64,000 nt of DNA from Alphaproteobacteria bacterium (GTDB lineage Bacteria; Bacteroidota; Bacteroidia; Bacteroidales; FEN-979). Of this stretch, positions 1-8,356 are shown piece by piece. The notes under the pieces are model-generated. The model had not been told where the DNA came from. It ran no database searches and saw nothing but the letters and a program-made list of their open reading frames with translations. The translations under genes and the position numbers were made by a program. The stretch is from assembly GCA_009928665.1 (NCBI GenBank), contig SACF01000015.1, positions 23,956 to 87,955 of the forward strand, given 5' to 3'. Within the stretch, counting starts at the first letter, position 1. The number at the start of each line of letters is the position of its first letter.

Positions 1-758
1 AAGGAACCTGTTCCTGTTGACCATGCCTGCGACAGCATTTCCGTCATTCCGTACTCCGAATGGATCGATTCCACGCCAAACGCCGGTCGAAGCAGCGAAT
101 GCAGCTCCATACGGGTAATCTCATTTTTACGGCCCTTCATGCCGCCGGTCTCAACTACCGTTAGTGGCGCATAGTTCCCCGGAAACTGTGATGCGAAATC
201 GGTCAGCGCATAAGATAACCCGATCAGCATAACGTGCATCCCCTTGGCACGACGCTGTCGCAACCGGGCATACAGACCGGTGGGACTGGCCAGGAAAAAA
301 CCGTTTTCCGGACTGCTGCTCAAATCCATAAGGTGCTGGATCATATAAACCAGCGAGGAATCGGGGGCCTGCTCCGGATTGGGCATTAATGCCAAAAACT
401 GGTAATTGGCAGGCGATCCGTAAATCCGTTCAAATCCTTTTACCAGCGATTGACGGTAGATGGAAAGGTCGGTAACCGGATGACGGCTGCGCACCGACCC
501 GGTCGTTCCGCTGCTTCGAAAAACTGCCTGTGGCGGTATATTCCCGCAAATAATGTCGTGCGACTTATACAGTTCGATGGGCAGAAATGGAATCTGTTCC
601 GGGAACATCACCGTTTCGGGACTTATTCCCCGTGCAACCACATAACGGTGGTATACGGTATTTTGCTCGTATTGGTACCGGAAGATCTCCATGGCAAGCG
701 CCGTGAACTCCTGTAAAGAAGAAATACCAAAAACCTGTTCCCTGAAATCCTGCGTCAT
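1..758 (-). CDS. LuxE/PaaK-like acyltransferase (acyl-protein synthetase family), 3' end outside window
   Basis: The reverse strand is open from an ATG at 758 to the window edge, giving 252 residues. Near residues 81-87 it carries the serine/threonine/glycine-rich phosphate-binding motif SSGTTGS, typical of adenylate-forming enzymes. Near residue 235 it has a SEYGMTE motif, which matches the A5-type YGMTE motif. N-terminal residues such as FPEQIPFLPIELYKSHDI resemble LuxE/PaaK-like proteins of Bacteroidota, which activate a carboxylate with ATP. The substrate is unknown; these genes often sit in lipid or surface-glycan loci in this phylum. A TACCTTTG promoter box lies upstream on the same strand, and the gene diverges from the lipoprotein gene at 831. 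The family call is fairly firm. The function is inference. Confidence 0.8.
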   Translation of the reverse strand, partial: MTQDFREQVFGISSLQEFTALAMEIFRYQYEQNTVYHRYVVARGISPETVMFPEQIPFLPIELYKSHDIICGNIPPQAVFRSSGTTGSVRSRHPVTDLSIYRQSLVKGFERIYGSPANYQFLALMPNPEQAPDSSLVYMIQHLMDLSSSPENGFFLASPTGLYARLRQRRAKGMHVMLIGLSYALTDFASQFPGNYAPLTVVETGGMKGRKNEITRMELHSLLRPAFGVESIHSEYGMTEMLSQAWSTGTGS

Positions 759-787
759 TCAATAGGGTTTTCAACCTGAAAATTATG

Positions 788-795
788 TATTTTTG
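788..795 (+). promoter_or_regulatory. -7 promoter box (TATTTTTG) of the lipoprotein/mrdA unit
   Basis: TATTTTTG matches TAnnTTTG. A TTTC about 16 bases upstream (768-771) could serve as the -33 element. It lies 35 bases before the ATG at 831, back to back with the minus-strand box at 801-808, so the two divergent genes share one short promoter region. Confidence 0.5.
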
Positions 796-800
796 CCGCT

Positions 801-808
801 GCAAAGGT
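801..808 (-). promoter_or_regulatory. -7 promoter box (TACCTTTG) of the acyltransferase gene
   Basis: Read on the minus strand, the bases spell TACCTTTG, an exact match to the Bacteroidota -7 consensus TAnnTTTG. It lies about 43 bases before the ATG at 758. No clear -33 TTTG was found. Confidence 0.5.
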
Positions 809-830
809 ACGGAAATTCAGAACAACCGTC

Positions 831-1355
831 ATGAAGAAGTTTGACAAGGCAATAAAGCTATCCTTCCCTGTCGCGATCATCGCGGCCGCCTGCGCGATCC
901 TGCTTCCATCCTGTCTGAAAAATGAGCAGTATCCTGAAATTCCGGAAATCGCTTTTCAAAGTTTCACACTCGCATTCGATACCAATAATATTCCCCGGAA
1001 AGGATATCTGACTATTTCGTTCGTGGATGGCGACGGTGATCTCGGTCTTCATCCGGCCGATACCCTTTCACCCTACCAGAAAGGCGGAGATTATTACTAC
1101 AACTATGTCATTGATTACTATGAAAAGCAGAACGGGGTTTATGTACTGGTTCCGCTCAGTCCGCCCTACCATGCCCGGATTCCTTACCTGACACCCGACG
1201 ATCCCAATAAAGCCATCAAGGGGATCATTGTCGACACCCTTCAGATGAATCCTTATCCCGTGTATGATACCATCAAGCTGAAATTCTTCATTTATGACCG
1301 CGCTTTGCATAAAAGCAACGTTGATTCCACGCCACCCATCATTCTCAGGAGGTAA
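831..1355 (+). CDS. Small lipoprotein of unknown function
   Basis: The protein has 174 residues. It starts with a charged n-region, a hydrophobic stretch and a lipobox (LPSC, Cys near residue 28), so it is predicted to be a lipid-anchored envelope protein. The mature part has an acidic FVDGDGDLGL segment near residues 64-73, a calcium-loop-like pattern seen in many Bacteroidota lipoproteins. The rest is rich in Tyr and Pro. I do not recognise a named family. It ends 8 bases before mrdA and probably shares its transcript, but nothing visible links it to peptidoglycan synthesis. Confidence 0.8.
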   Translation: MKKFDKAIKLSFPVAIIAAACAILLPSCLKNEQYPEIPEIAFQSFTLAFDTNNIPRKGYLTISFVDGDGDLGLHPADTLSPYQKGGDYYYNYVIDYYEKQNGVYVLVPLSPPYHARIPYLTPDDPNKAIKGIIVDTLQMNPYPVYDTIKLKFFIYDRALHKSNVDSTPPIILRR

Positions 1356-1363
1356 CAGCGCCG

Positions 1364-3229
1364 ATGGAACGAGTACTGGCCTTCCGTAAATACCTCATTC
1401 TCGGGTTCATCCTGCTCATTGCATCGATTTTCCTGGCCAGGTTCTTTTATGTCCAGATCATGGTCGACAAGTACATCCTCTCGGCCAACAACAACGTGTT
1501 GCGTTACATGACCCAGTACCCGGCGCGCGGACTTGTCTTCGACCGGTACGGTGAATTGATGGTCTATAATGAAGCCGCCTACGATCTGATGGTGATCCCA
1601 AAACAGGTCAAAAAGCCTGATACTGCCGCACTTTGTTCGTTGCTGGGGATCGATGCGGAAGAGTTCAGGTCACGGTTGCAGAAAGCACGGGCATTTTCAC
1701 CCTACCGCCCGTCGATCTTCGAGGCACAAATCACGCGGGAGAATTTCGGATTCCTCGAGGAGAAACTGTTTTTGTTCCCGGGATTTTATGTACAACCGCG
1801 CACCCTCCGTAAATACTCCTTTCCCGTGGCAGCCCATGCTTTTGGTTATATCGGCGAAGCCAGTCCCGAGGTCATCGCCCGGAACCCGTATTACCGACCA
1901 GGCGACTACATCGGGATCAGCGGTATCGAAAAATCCTACGAGGAGGTACTCAGGGGGCAGAAAGGAATGAAGATCCGGGTTTTCGATGTATTGAACCGCG
2001 ATAAGGGCAGTTTCCGCGACGGAAAGTACGACACCACCGCCGTTGCAGGCATTGACCTCTATGCTACCATGGATGTGCAGCTTCAGCAGTACGGCGAATT
2101 GCTTATGACCAACAAAAAGGGAAGCATCGTAGCCATCGAACCATCCACCGGCGAAATCCTCTGCCTGGTCACGAGTCCGTCGTACGACCCCAACCTGCTC
2201 TCTGGCAACATCCGGAAGAAAAATTATGCTGCACTGCTGGCCGACTCGGTTTATGTTCCCCTTTTCAACCGCGCGCTGATGGCCATGTACCCGCCGGGAT
2301 CGACCTTCAAGCTGGTGGATGCGCTGGTAGGGCAACAGGAAGGGGTGCTCACCCCCGAAACAAGATATGGTTGTCAACTTGGTTTCGCGATCGGTAACGG
2401 GAAAAAGGTGGCATGTCACCCCCATCCTTCGCCCCTCGATCTGATTGGCGCCATTCAGACCTCGTGCAACGCCTATTTTTGCCGGGTATTCAAATCGATC
2501 ATTGACAACCATGCTTACCCGGGCACGCGAAAAGCTTATGAAAACTGGAGGAAAGAGGTTATGAGCTTTGGTTTCGGGAAAAAGCTCGGTATCGACATGC
2601 CGGGCGAACTCAACGGGAATATCCCTTCGCCAGCTTATTACGACAAATACCACGGTGTTAACCGGTGGCGTTCGATGACCATCATCTCGCTGGCTATCGG
2701 ACAGGGGGAGCTGGGTATCACACCGCTACAGCTTGCAAATTTTTCGGCCACCATCGCCAACCGCGGTTGGTTTCGCACCCCGCACCTCATCCGTGCCATC
2801 GGAAAGAAGGACAGTCTGATCGGGGAATTCACCACCCGCCACCAGGTAGCCGTCGACCCCCGCTATTTTGAGGTGGTCGTGGAGGGGATGGCCAATGTAG
2901 TGACTGCCGGAACCGCCACCGGGGCGAAACTCGACAGTGTGGAGATATGCGGAAAGACCGGAACTGCGCAGAATCCGCACGGGAAGAACCATTCGATCTT
3001 CATTGCATTTGCTCCCCGCAACAACCCGAAGATTGCGATCTCTGTGGTTTGTGAAAACGCGGGGTTTGGCGCCACCTGGGCAGCCCCGATCGCCAGTTTG
3101 ATGATCGAAAAATACCTGAAACGGACGGTGAAGAGGAAGGATGTTGAAGAACGGATGATCGGTGGCAATCTGATTAACGGGAAATACGATGATGACCAGA
3201 GAAAACAAAGGGATCTTTCACAGGATTGA
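1364..3229 (+). CDS. mrdA: Penicillin-binding protein 2, elongasome transpeptidase
   Basis: This is a class B penicillin-binding protein of 621 residues, a usual length, which cross-links peptidoglycan during side-wall growth. One transmembrane helix lies at residues 11-32, followed by a PBP dimerisation-type region and the transpeptidase domain. The three catalytic motifs are visible: STFK (S313-K316, with S313 as the acylated serine), SCN (367-369) and KTGTA (from K531). The rodA start overlaps its 3' end by 41 bases, the usual mrdA-rodA pairing. mreBCD, which commonly precede this pair, are not here; the upstream gene is instead a lipoprotein. Confidence 0.96.
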   Translation: MERVLAFRKYLILGFILLIASIFLARFFYVQIMVDKYILSANNNVLRYMTQYPARGLVFDRYGELMVYNEAAYDLMVIPKQVKKPDTAALCSLLGIDAEEFRSRLQKARAFSPYRPSIFEAQITRENFGFLEEKLFLFPGFYVQPRTLRKYSFPVAAHAFGYIGEASPEVIARNPYYRPGDYIGISGIEKSYEEVLRGQKGMKIRVFDVLNRDKGSFRDGKYDTTAVAGIDLYATMDVQLQQYGELLMTNKKGSIVAIEPSTGEILCLVTSPSYDPNLLSGNIRKKNYAALLADSVYVPLFNRALMAMYPPGSTFKLVDALVGQQEGVLTPETRYGCQLGFAIGNGKKVACHPHPSPLDLIGAIQTSCNAYFCRVFKSIIDNHAYPGTRKAYENWRKEVMSFGFGKKLGIDMPGELNGNIPSPAYYDKYHGVNRWRSMTIISLAIGQGELGITPLQLANFSATIANRGWFRTPHLIRAIGKKDSLIGEFTTRHQVAVDPRYFEVVVEGMANVVTAGTATGAKLDSVEICGKTGTAQNPHGKNHSIFIAFAPRNNPKIAISVVCENAGFGATWAAPIASLMIEKYLKRTVKRKDVEERMIGGNLINGKYDDDQRKQRDLSQD

Positions 3230-4454
3230 TTGGGTGCTGGTGGTATTATATCTCAGCATGTTGCTCATTGGATGGTTGAGCATCTATGCCGCCGTTTACG
3301 ATGAAAATCACTACCAGATCTTCGATCTTACACAGAAATACGGTAAACAGATGGTATTCATCATCGCAGCCCTGCTGCTGGCGATGGGAATCCTGATCAT
3401 CGACCCTAAATTCTTTTCCCAGTTTACCTGGTTCATCTATGGGTTTTTTCTGTTCATGCTGGTGGTTGTCATTTTTTCGGGAAGGGAGATCGCCGGTTCC
3501 AAAGGATGGTTTGCCATCGGCGGGTTTGGAGTACAGCCGGCCGAATTCGCGAAAATGGCCACAGCCCTTGCCCTGGCAAAATACCTGTCGCTCCAGGATA
3601 TCGACCTGAGAAAATATAAAAATGTGATCGGCGCCGCAACCATTATCCTGATTCCGGCGCTCATCGTCATGCTGCAACACGACACCGGATCGGCCATCGT
3701 ATTCCTTGCCCTGGTGATCGTGCTGTACCGCGCCGGACTTACCGGATTCGTTCCCCTTGCCTTCATCGGACTGCCCGTACTTGCCATTCTTGCCCTGCTG
3801 ATCAACAAGCTGATCCTGGTTGCGATCCTGGCGCTGATTGCCGGCGGATTTTACTTTTTCAGCAAACGAAAGATCCGAACTTCCCTGCTCATCCTGGCCC
3901 TGTTTCTGGGACTTTCAGGCTTCGTGTTTTCAGTCGATTACAGCGTTCATCACATTCTGAAATCCCATCAGCGGAACCGGATCGAGGTGCTGATCGGAAA
4001 ACAGACCGACCTGAAAGGCGCCGGTTACAATGTGAACCAATCGCTCATCGCCATCGGATCGGGAAAGCTCTTTGGTAAAGGATTTCTTCAAGGTACCCAG
4101 ACCAAATACAATTTTGTTCCTGAACAAAGCACTGATTTTATTTTCTGCACCATTGGCGAAGAATGGGGTTTCGTAGGCTCCGCCCTTCTGGTAATCCTCT
4201 TTACCGGAATGATCGTACGGCTGATTCAACGGGCTGAACGGCAACGATCGCGCTTCAGCCGGTTTTATGGATACGGGGTTGCATCGATCATACTGTTCCA
4301 CTTCGCCATCAATATCGGGATGACTCTCGGACTGGTTCCCGTTATCGGAATCCCGCTGCCTTTTATCAGTTATGGTGGTTCTTCGTTGTGGGCCTTTACC
4401 ATTTTATTGTTTATCTTTATCCGCCAGGATTCATCCCGATTCGAACTGGTCTGA
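3189..4454 (+). CDS. rodA: RodA, SEDS-family peptidoglycan glycosyltransferase
   Basis: This polytopic membrane protein of 421 residues belongs to the SEDS family. It polymerises lipid II into glycan strands together with PBP2. Many hydrophobic helices are visible. The conserved region PEQSTDFIF followed by GEEWGFVGS contains the catalytic-region Asp of SEDS proteins, and the C-terminus has the typical PFISYGGSS motif. It starts inside mrdA (41-base overlap), which suggests translational coupling. A slightly extended hydrophobic middle (about residues 195-250) is typical of Bacteroidota RodA. Confidence 0.96.
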   Translation: MMTRENKGIFHRIDWVLVVLYLSMLLIGWLSIYAAVYDENHYQIFDLTQKYGKQMVFIIAALLLAMGILIIDPKFFSQFTWFIYGFFLFMLVVVIFSGREIAGSKGWFAIGGFGVQPAEFAKMATALALAKYLSLQDIDLRKYKNVIGAATIILIPALIVMLQHDTGSAIVFLALVIVLYRAGLTGFVPLAFIGLPVLAILALLINKLILVAILALIAGGFYFFSKRKIRTSLLILALFLGLSGFVFSVDYSVHHILKSHQRNRIEVLIGKQTDLKGAGYNVNQSLIAIGSGKLFGKGFLQGTQTKYNFVPEQSTDFIFCTIGEEWGFVGSALLVILFTGMIVRLIQRAERQRSRFSRFYGYGVASIILFHFAINIGMTLGLVPVIGIPLPFISYGGSSLWAFTILLFIFIRQDSSRFELV

Positions 4455-4457
4455 ACC

Positions 4458-5063
4458 TTGAAAAAGAAAACAGTCAAACCAAACCAACGCCAGATCATTC
4501 AGGTAAAAAACATGACCTGCAGCTGCTGCATTCACTTGCTGCGTAAGGAGCTTTCGATCGACGGCATCGAAATCCATGAGCTGAAACTGGGGATCCTCGA
4601 CCTCTCGATCGATCCGGAGCGGGTGACCTGGAATTTCGTGGAAAAACTTCTTGAAAGCTATGGTTTCGAGATCATCCGGGATAAGGAAAAAGCTCTGGTG
4701 GAACAAATCAAACAAGCAGTAATCGAACTGGTCCACAACACCACCTACAATGCCATGGTGCGAAATTCCGATTACCTCGTCGAACGGTTTGGTATGTCAT
4801 ATCCCTATCTTTCCACATTGTTTTCAAAACATGAACCGACAACCCTCGAAAAGTTCACCATCTTTCATAAAATCGAAAAAGTCAGGGAACTGATTGAATA
4901 CGGGGAGCTGTCGCTGAGCGAAATTGCATTCATGATGGGATACAGCAGCGTTCAGTATCTTTCAACCCAGTTTAAAACGGTCACCGGTATTTCTGTCACC
5001 GAATACAAATCGGCCGGGAAATTTGAACGTAAGGGCCTTGATAAAGGATCCAAACCTTCCTGA
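4458..5063 (+). CDS. AraC-type regulator with HMA-like N-terminal domain
   Basis: The protein has 201 residues. The N-terminal 70 residues look like a ferredoxin-fold heavy-metal-associated domain: QVKNMTCSCC contains the MxCxxC metal-binding pattern, and IHELKLGILDLS matches the second strand pair. The C-terminal part (about residues 95-190) is an AraC helix-turn-helix pair, with LSLSEIAFMMGYSSVQYLSTQFK as the second helix-turn-helix. The start codon appears to be TTG, 3 bases after rodA; the first ATG would remove the first strand of the metal domain. This architecture is common in Bacteroidota. Its ligand and targets are not known from the sequence. A metal-efflux RND system lies 13 kb away, but a link is conjecture. 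Confidence 0.85.
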   Translation: MKKKTVKPNQRQIIQVKNMTCSCCIHLLRKELSIDGIEIHELKLGILDLSIDPERVTWNFVEKLLESYGFEIIRDKEKALVEQIKQAVIELVHNTTYNAMVRNSDYLVERFGMSYPYLSTLFSKHEPTTLEKFTIFHKIEKVRELIEYGELSLSEIAFMMGYSSVQYLSTQFKTVTGISVTEYKSAGKFERKGLDKGSKPS

Positions 5064-5478
5064 TGTAAACTGAAGCAAACTTTACCTTCACGGTTTTAAA
5101 ATTCGGCCGGTTGAATTGTTATCAATTGAAAATCTAAAAATCACATTATCAATATTTCCAAATGATTTTACAATTGTAAACCCGATAAAATCCGGTATAT
5201 TCTGCATCTCATTAAAATTCCAGGCATTTTTTTGTCAGAGACAATTATATCGAGAGGAACTACTTTTCATTGTTTACAAAACTCTTCTGATCCGTTATAA
5301 AATCTTGTACAACGTTTGCAAAATTTCGTAACACCCCACCCCCGGGATTGGTGTAATATTGCAACGTCTTAATACCCCGATTCAGGGCTCCGGCCGGAGC
5401 CGTAACGGAACACTCCGGCAACCCATCAGGAGTTCAGGGTAAACCCGACAAAATGTGTATATATTAATATTTTAAAAT
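5064..5478. other. Long intergenic leader with AT-rich half and hairpin-rich half
   Basis: No convincing gene lies here. The first 270 bases are AT-rich, and the only open frame lacks protein-like composition. From about 5331 the sequence becomes GC-rich and has several short inverted repeats: ACACC/GGTGT around 5331-5353, CCC/GGG around 5376-5387, a perfect 16-base palindrome at 5386-5401, ACTCC/GGAGT at 5412-5433 and GGGT/ACCC at 5437-5446. It ends 32 bases before the PqqD-like gene and is probably its leader. Confidence 0.5.
5386..5401 (+). promoter_or_regulatory. Perfect 16-base palindrome in the leader of the pqqD-like operon
   Basis: GGCTCCGGCCGGAGCC is fully self-complementary. It could be a dimeric regulator site or part of a folded leader RNA, since neighbouring short stems flank it. 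No T-run follows, so it is not a simple terminator. Confidence 0.4.
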
Positions 5479-5739
5479 ATGAAGCTGCGGAAAAATGTTG
5501 CGGTAAGCGAATCGGGATTGTTATTCAATCCTGTTACGGGAGAATCGTACTCGGTCAATCCCATCGGGGTTGAGATCATCAACCTGCTGCGTGACGAAAA
5601 GACCATGGAGCAGATCGGGGCGGTGATTCTCGAAAAATATAACACGGATCAGTCCGCATTTGAAAAGGATTTCCACGATTTTGTCGGAATTCTGTACCAT
5701 CACAACCTCATCGAGACCCATGAAGAAGCGAACGGTTAA
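5479..5739 (+). CDS. PqqD-like (RRE-fold) small protein
   Basis: The protein has 86 residues and matches the PqqD/RRE pattern: an N-terminal beta segment (VAVSESGLLFNP), the TGESYSVNPIG turn followed by a helix, then a C-terminal DFVGILYHHNLIE helix. PqqD-family domains bind a peptide substrate and present it to modifying enzymes. No obvious precursor peptide was found next to it. It overlaps the next gene (ATP-grasp) by 20 bases, so the two are probably co-translated. A role as substrate chaperone or carrier for the ligase and decarboxylase downstream is inference. Confidence 0.85.
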   Translation: MKLRKNVAVSESGLLFNPVTGESYSVNPIGVEIINLLRDEKTMEQIGAVILEKYNTDQSAFEKDFHDFVGILYHHNLIETHEEANG

Positions 5740-6766
5740 CATCGCCGTTACCGGTCTGAACGCCATCGACAGTCCGGGACCCGGAGTTTCGGTGATCCGG
5801 GCTTTGCGCGAAGCCACATCGTTCGACGCGAAGATCATCGGCTTATCATACGAGTCGCTCGAACCCGGCATTTACATGCACGATCTGGTCGACCGGACCT
5901 ATGCCATTCCCTATCCCTCGACGGGGATCGAGGCCATCCAGTCACGTCTCGAATATATCCATGAGAAGGAACAGCTCGATGTGATCATTCCGAATTTCGA
6001 TGCCGAGCTTTATACCTTCATCAAGCTGGAAGCAAAACTCAGGAACACGGGAATCCATATGTTCCTGCCAACCCTGCACCAATTTGAGGAGCGGCACAAA
6101 ATGAATCTGAACGATTTCGGGGAAAAGTACCAGATAAAGGTGCCTAAAAGCAAGGTTATTTACGATCTGAATAAGGTGTACAGCCTGCAATCGGAATTTT
6201 CATTTCCGCTGCTCGTCAAAGGAAAGTTTTATGATGCTTCGGTTGCCTATAACATCGATCAGGTGAAAAGTTGCTTCAATAAAATCAGCGCCAAGTGGGG
6301 GGTTCCGATCATCATTCAGGAATTTATCCATGGTACCGAGTTTAATGTGACGGGATTGGGCGACGGAAAAGGAAACACGATTGCTGCCGTTCCGATGCGA
6401 AAGCAATACATCACCGACAAGGGAAAGGCATGGGGAGGGATTACCATCTCCGATGAGAAAATGCTCGAGATGACGCGTCGTTTTCTCCACGAAACAAAGT
6501 GGCGTGGCGGATTTGAGCTGGAGCTTATGAAAGATAAAGAGGGAGAACTGTATCTGCTCGAAATCAATCCGCGATTGCCCGCCTGGATCTACCTGGCCGT
6601 TGGGGTCGGACAGAACATTCCCGAAGCGATCGTGAATCTGGCGCTTGGCATCAAGGTCAAACCGTTTGAATCGTATGAGGTCGGAAAGATGTTCATCCGC
6701 TATGCGTGGGACATGATCGTCAACCGCGAAGAGTTTGAACAGATCAGCGTTTATGGAGAACTTTAG
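5720..6766 (+). CDS. ATP-grasp ligase, carbamoyl-phosphate-synthase-like
   Basis: The protein has 348 residues from ATG 5720. An upstream ATG at 5660 adds 20 residues that do not look like family sequence and lie inside the PqqD gene, so 5720 is preferred. The N-terminus has a Rossmann-like pre-ATP-grasp domain (NIAVTGLNA near residues 6-14, PGPGVSVIRAL). The ATP-grasp part includes FPLLVKGKF near residues 152-160, IIIQEFIHG with the hinge glutamate, and the metal-binding FELELM and LLEINPRL motifs near the end. Such enzymes join a carboxylate to an amine through an acyl phosphate. The substrate is unknown. Its neighbours suggest an amino-acid or peptide-type ligation. Confidence 0.85.
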   Translation: MKKRTVNIAVTGLNAIDSPGPGVSVIRALREATSFDAKIIGLSYESLEPGIYMHDLVDRTYAIPYPSTGIEAIQSRLEYIHEKEQLDVIIPNFDAELYTFIKLEAKLRNTGIHMFLPTLHQFEERHKMNLNDFGEKYQIKVPKSKVIYDLNKVYSLQSEFSFPLLVKGKFYDASVAYNIDQVKSCFNKISAKWGVPIIIQEFIHGTEFNVTGLGDGKGNTIAAVPMRKQYITDKGKAWGGITISDEKMLEMTRRFLHETKWRGGFELELMKDKEGELYLLEINPRLPAWIYLAVGVGQNIPEAIVNLALGIKVKPFESYEVGKMFIRYAWDMIVNREEFEQISVYGEL

Positions 6767-6993
6767 AAGTGTAGAAATGCAAGATCAGGCAATGGGCGTT
6801 GGGTGTTGGGAATTAGGGAAAAATAATAATTCAAAATGCAAATTAGTGATCAGCGATTAGCGAATAGAGAATGGAGTTTTATATGTTCCATTTTCAGTTT
6901 TCCATTGTCCATTGTCAATTGTCAATTGTCCATTGTCAATCACTCATTCACTCATTCACTCAATTCTATTAATCAGTCAATCAATAAATCAGT
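6767..6993. repeat. Word-like intergenic repeat tract inside the operon
   Basis: This 227-base stretch contains no gene. It is built from loosely repeated words such as TTGGGTGTTGGG, CCATTGTCCATTGTC, CAATTGTCAATTGTC and CACTCATTCACTCATTC. Related tracts occur at 12049-12173, 53338-53481, 58088-58125 and 58730-58860. It separates the ligase from the decarboxylase gene although both point the same way. Confidence 0.75.
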
Positions 6994-8346
6994 ATGAGCA
7001 AACTTCGTTATGAACGGCCGGTAATCAAAAAGCTGGAGACCGGCATGCCCAATAAATTCGGGTCGCGGATGGATTATGAACCCGTCACGAACATCGACGG
7101 TGTCGCGGTGTCGCGACTGATCAGGGAATATGGTTCTCCCTTATTTGTACTGTCGGAGCGCATGATCCGTGCCTCCATGAAAAAAGCGAAAAGAGCTTTT
7201 GAGAACCGGTACCCAAAGGTCCAGTTTGCCTGGTCGTACAAGACCAACTACCTGAATGCCGTTTGCCGCATCTTTCACCAGGAGGGATCGTGGGCTGAGG
7301 TGGTTTCGGGATTTGAGTACGACAAGGCAATCGGTCTGGGGATCGACGGACGTAAGATCATCTTCAACGGGCCCGACAAGAGCGAGGAGGATCTTACAAA
7401 AGCCATCCTGAATGATTCTTTGATTCACATTGACCACCTGGATGAGTTGTACACTATCACCGAGCTTTGCGATACCTTGAAGAAACGACCCCGGGTGGCC
7501 ATCCGGGTAAACATGGATACCGGGGTATACCCGATGTGGGACCGTTTCGGGTTCAACTATGAAAACGGACAGGCCTGGGATGCCATCAACAAGATCATGC
7601 ATACAGGGAAGATGGATCTGGTCGGACTTCACTGCCACATCGGCACCTTTATGCTTTCGCCTAACGCTTATGCCGTGGCGGCGACCAAGCTGGCTGAGCT
7701 TGCGCTTGCGCTTGAACAGAAATTCAAACACGAAATCCGGTACATCGACATGGGGGGCGGATTTGCTTCAAAGAACACCCTCAAGGGATCGTACCTGCCC
7801 GGATCCGATACCAATCCGTCCTTCAACGACTTTGCCGAAGCTATAACCACAGCCCTTATCAACAGTAATTTTCAGAAGGACAAACTGCCGCTGCTGATCC
7901 TCGAAACGGGCAGGGCGCTGATCGATGATGCCGGATTTTTGCTGGGAACGGTGATCTCCAATAAAAGATCGAGTACCGGCCGGCGCAACACCATCATCGA
8001 CGTTGGCATCAACATCCTGTTCACCTCATTCTGGTATGATCACAAGATCACGCCGGCCCAGTCGTTCACCCAGTACACCGAAGATACCTGCGTTTACGGT
8101 CCGCTGTGCATGAACATCGATGTGGTGCGGGAGAGCACCTCCCTTCCCCTGCTGAACAAAGGGGAACATGTGGTGATTCACAACGTGGGCGCCTATAACA
8201 TGACCCAATGGATGCAGTTCATCAAGTTCAGGCCCAATGTCGTGCTGATCGATATGGACGAAAAACCGCACCTGATCCGGGAGAAGGAGTCGATCAACAA
8301 CCTCAATGACCTGGAACAGGTTCCCCCGCATCTTATGACCTTTTAA
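6994..8346 (+). CDS. Type III PLP-dependent decarboxylase, LysA-like
   Basis: The protein has 450 residues with the fold-type III architecture of diaminopimelate/ornithine/arginine decarboxylases: an alanine-racemase-like barrel and a C-terminal beta domain. Visible motifs are K83 in WSYKTN (Schiff-base lysine), HCHIGT at 213-218, the phosphate-binding MGGGF at 253-257, ETGR at 304-307 (EPGR in LysA), GPLC at 369-372 with the active-site cysteine, and GAY at 399-401. GPLCMNID replaces the GPxCESGD pattern of true LysA, so it probably decarboxylates a different amino acid or a tethered substrate, as BtrK does in butirosin synthesis. It starts after the repeat tract, and the next gene begins 10 bases downstream. 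Confidence 0.88.
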   Translation: MSKLRYERPVIKKLETGMPNKFGSRMDYEPVTNIDGVAVSRLIREYGSPLFVLSERMIRASMKKAKRAFENRYPKVQFAWSYKTNYLNAVCRIFHQEGSWAEVVSGFEYDKAIGLGIDGRKIIFNGPDKSEEDLTKAILNDSLIHIDHLDELYTITELCDTLKKRPRVAIRVNMDTGVYPMWDRFGFNYENGQAWDAINKIMHTGKMDLVGLHCHIGTFMLSPNAYAVAATKLAELALALEQKFKHEIRYIDMGGGFASKNTLKGSYLPGSDTNPSFNDFAEAITTALINSNFQKDKLPLLILETGRALIDDAGFLLGTVISNKRSSTGRRNTIIDVGINILFTSFWYDHKITPAQSFTQYTEDTCVYGPLCMNIDVVRESTSLPLLNKGEHVVIHNVGAYNMTQWMQFIKFRPNVVLIDMDEKPHLIREKESINNLNDLEQVPPHLMTF

Positions 8347-8356
8347 CTTTTCATCC

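Noticed and set aside
1697..2653. Long minus-strand frame of 318 residues
   Set aside because: Antisense shadow of mrdA, whose motifs are unambiguous on the plus strand.
5116..5331. Plus-strand 71-residue frame upstream of the PqqD-like gene, considered as a precursor peptide
   Set aside because: Its composition (Phe, Ile, Leu, Tyr-rich, from AT-rich DNA) lacks a leader/core pattern, and it has no typical start context.
5415..5424. CCGGCAACCC resembling the P3 strand of SAM-I riboswitches
   Set aside because: The partner GGTGCTAATTCC and the rest of the SAM-I core are absent, so the match is judged accidental.
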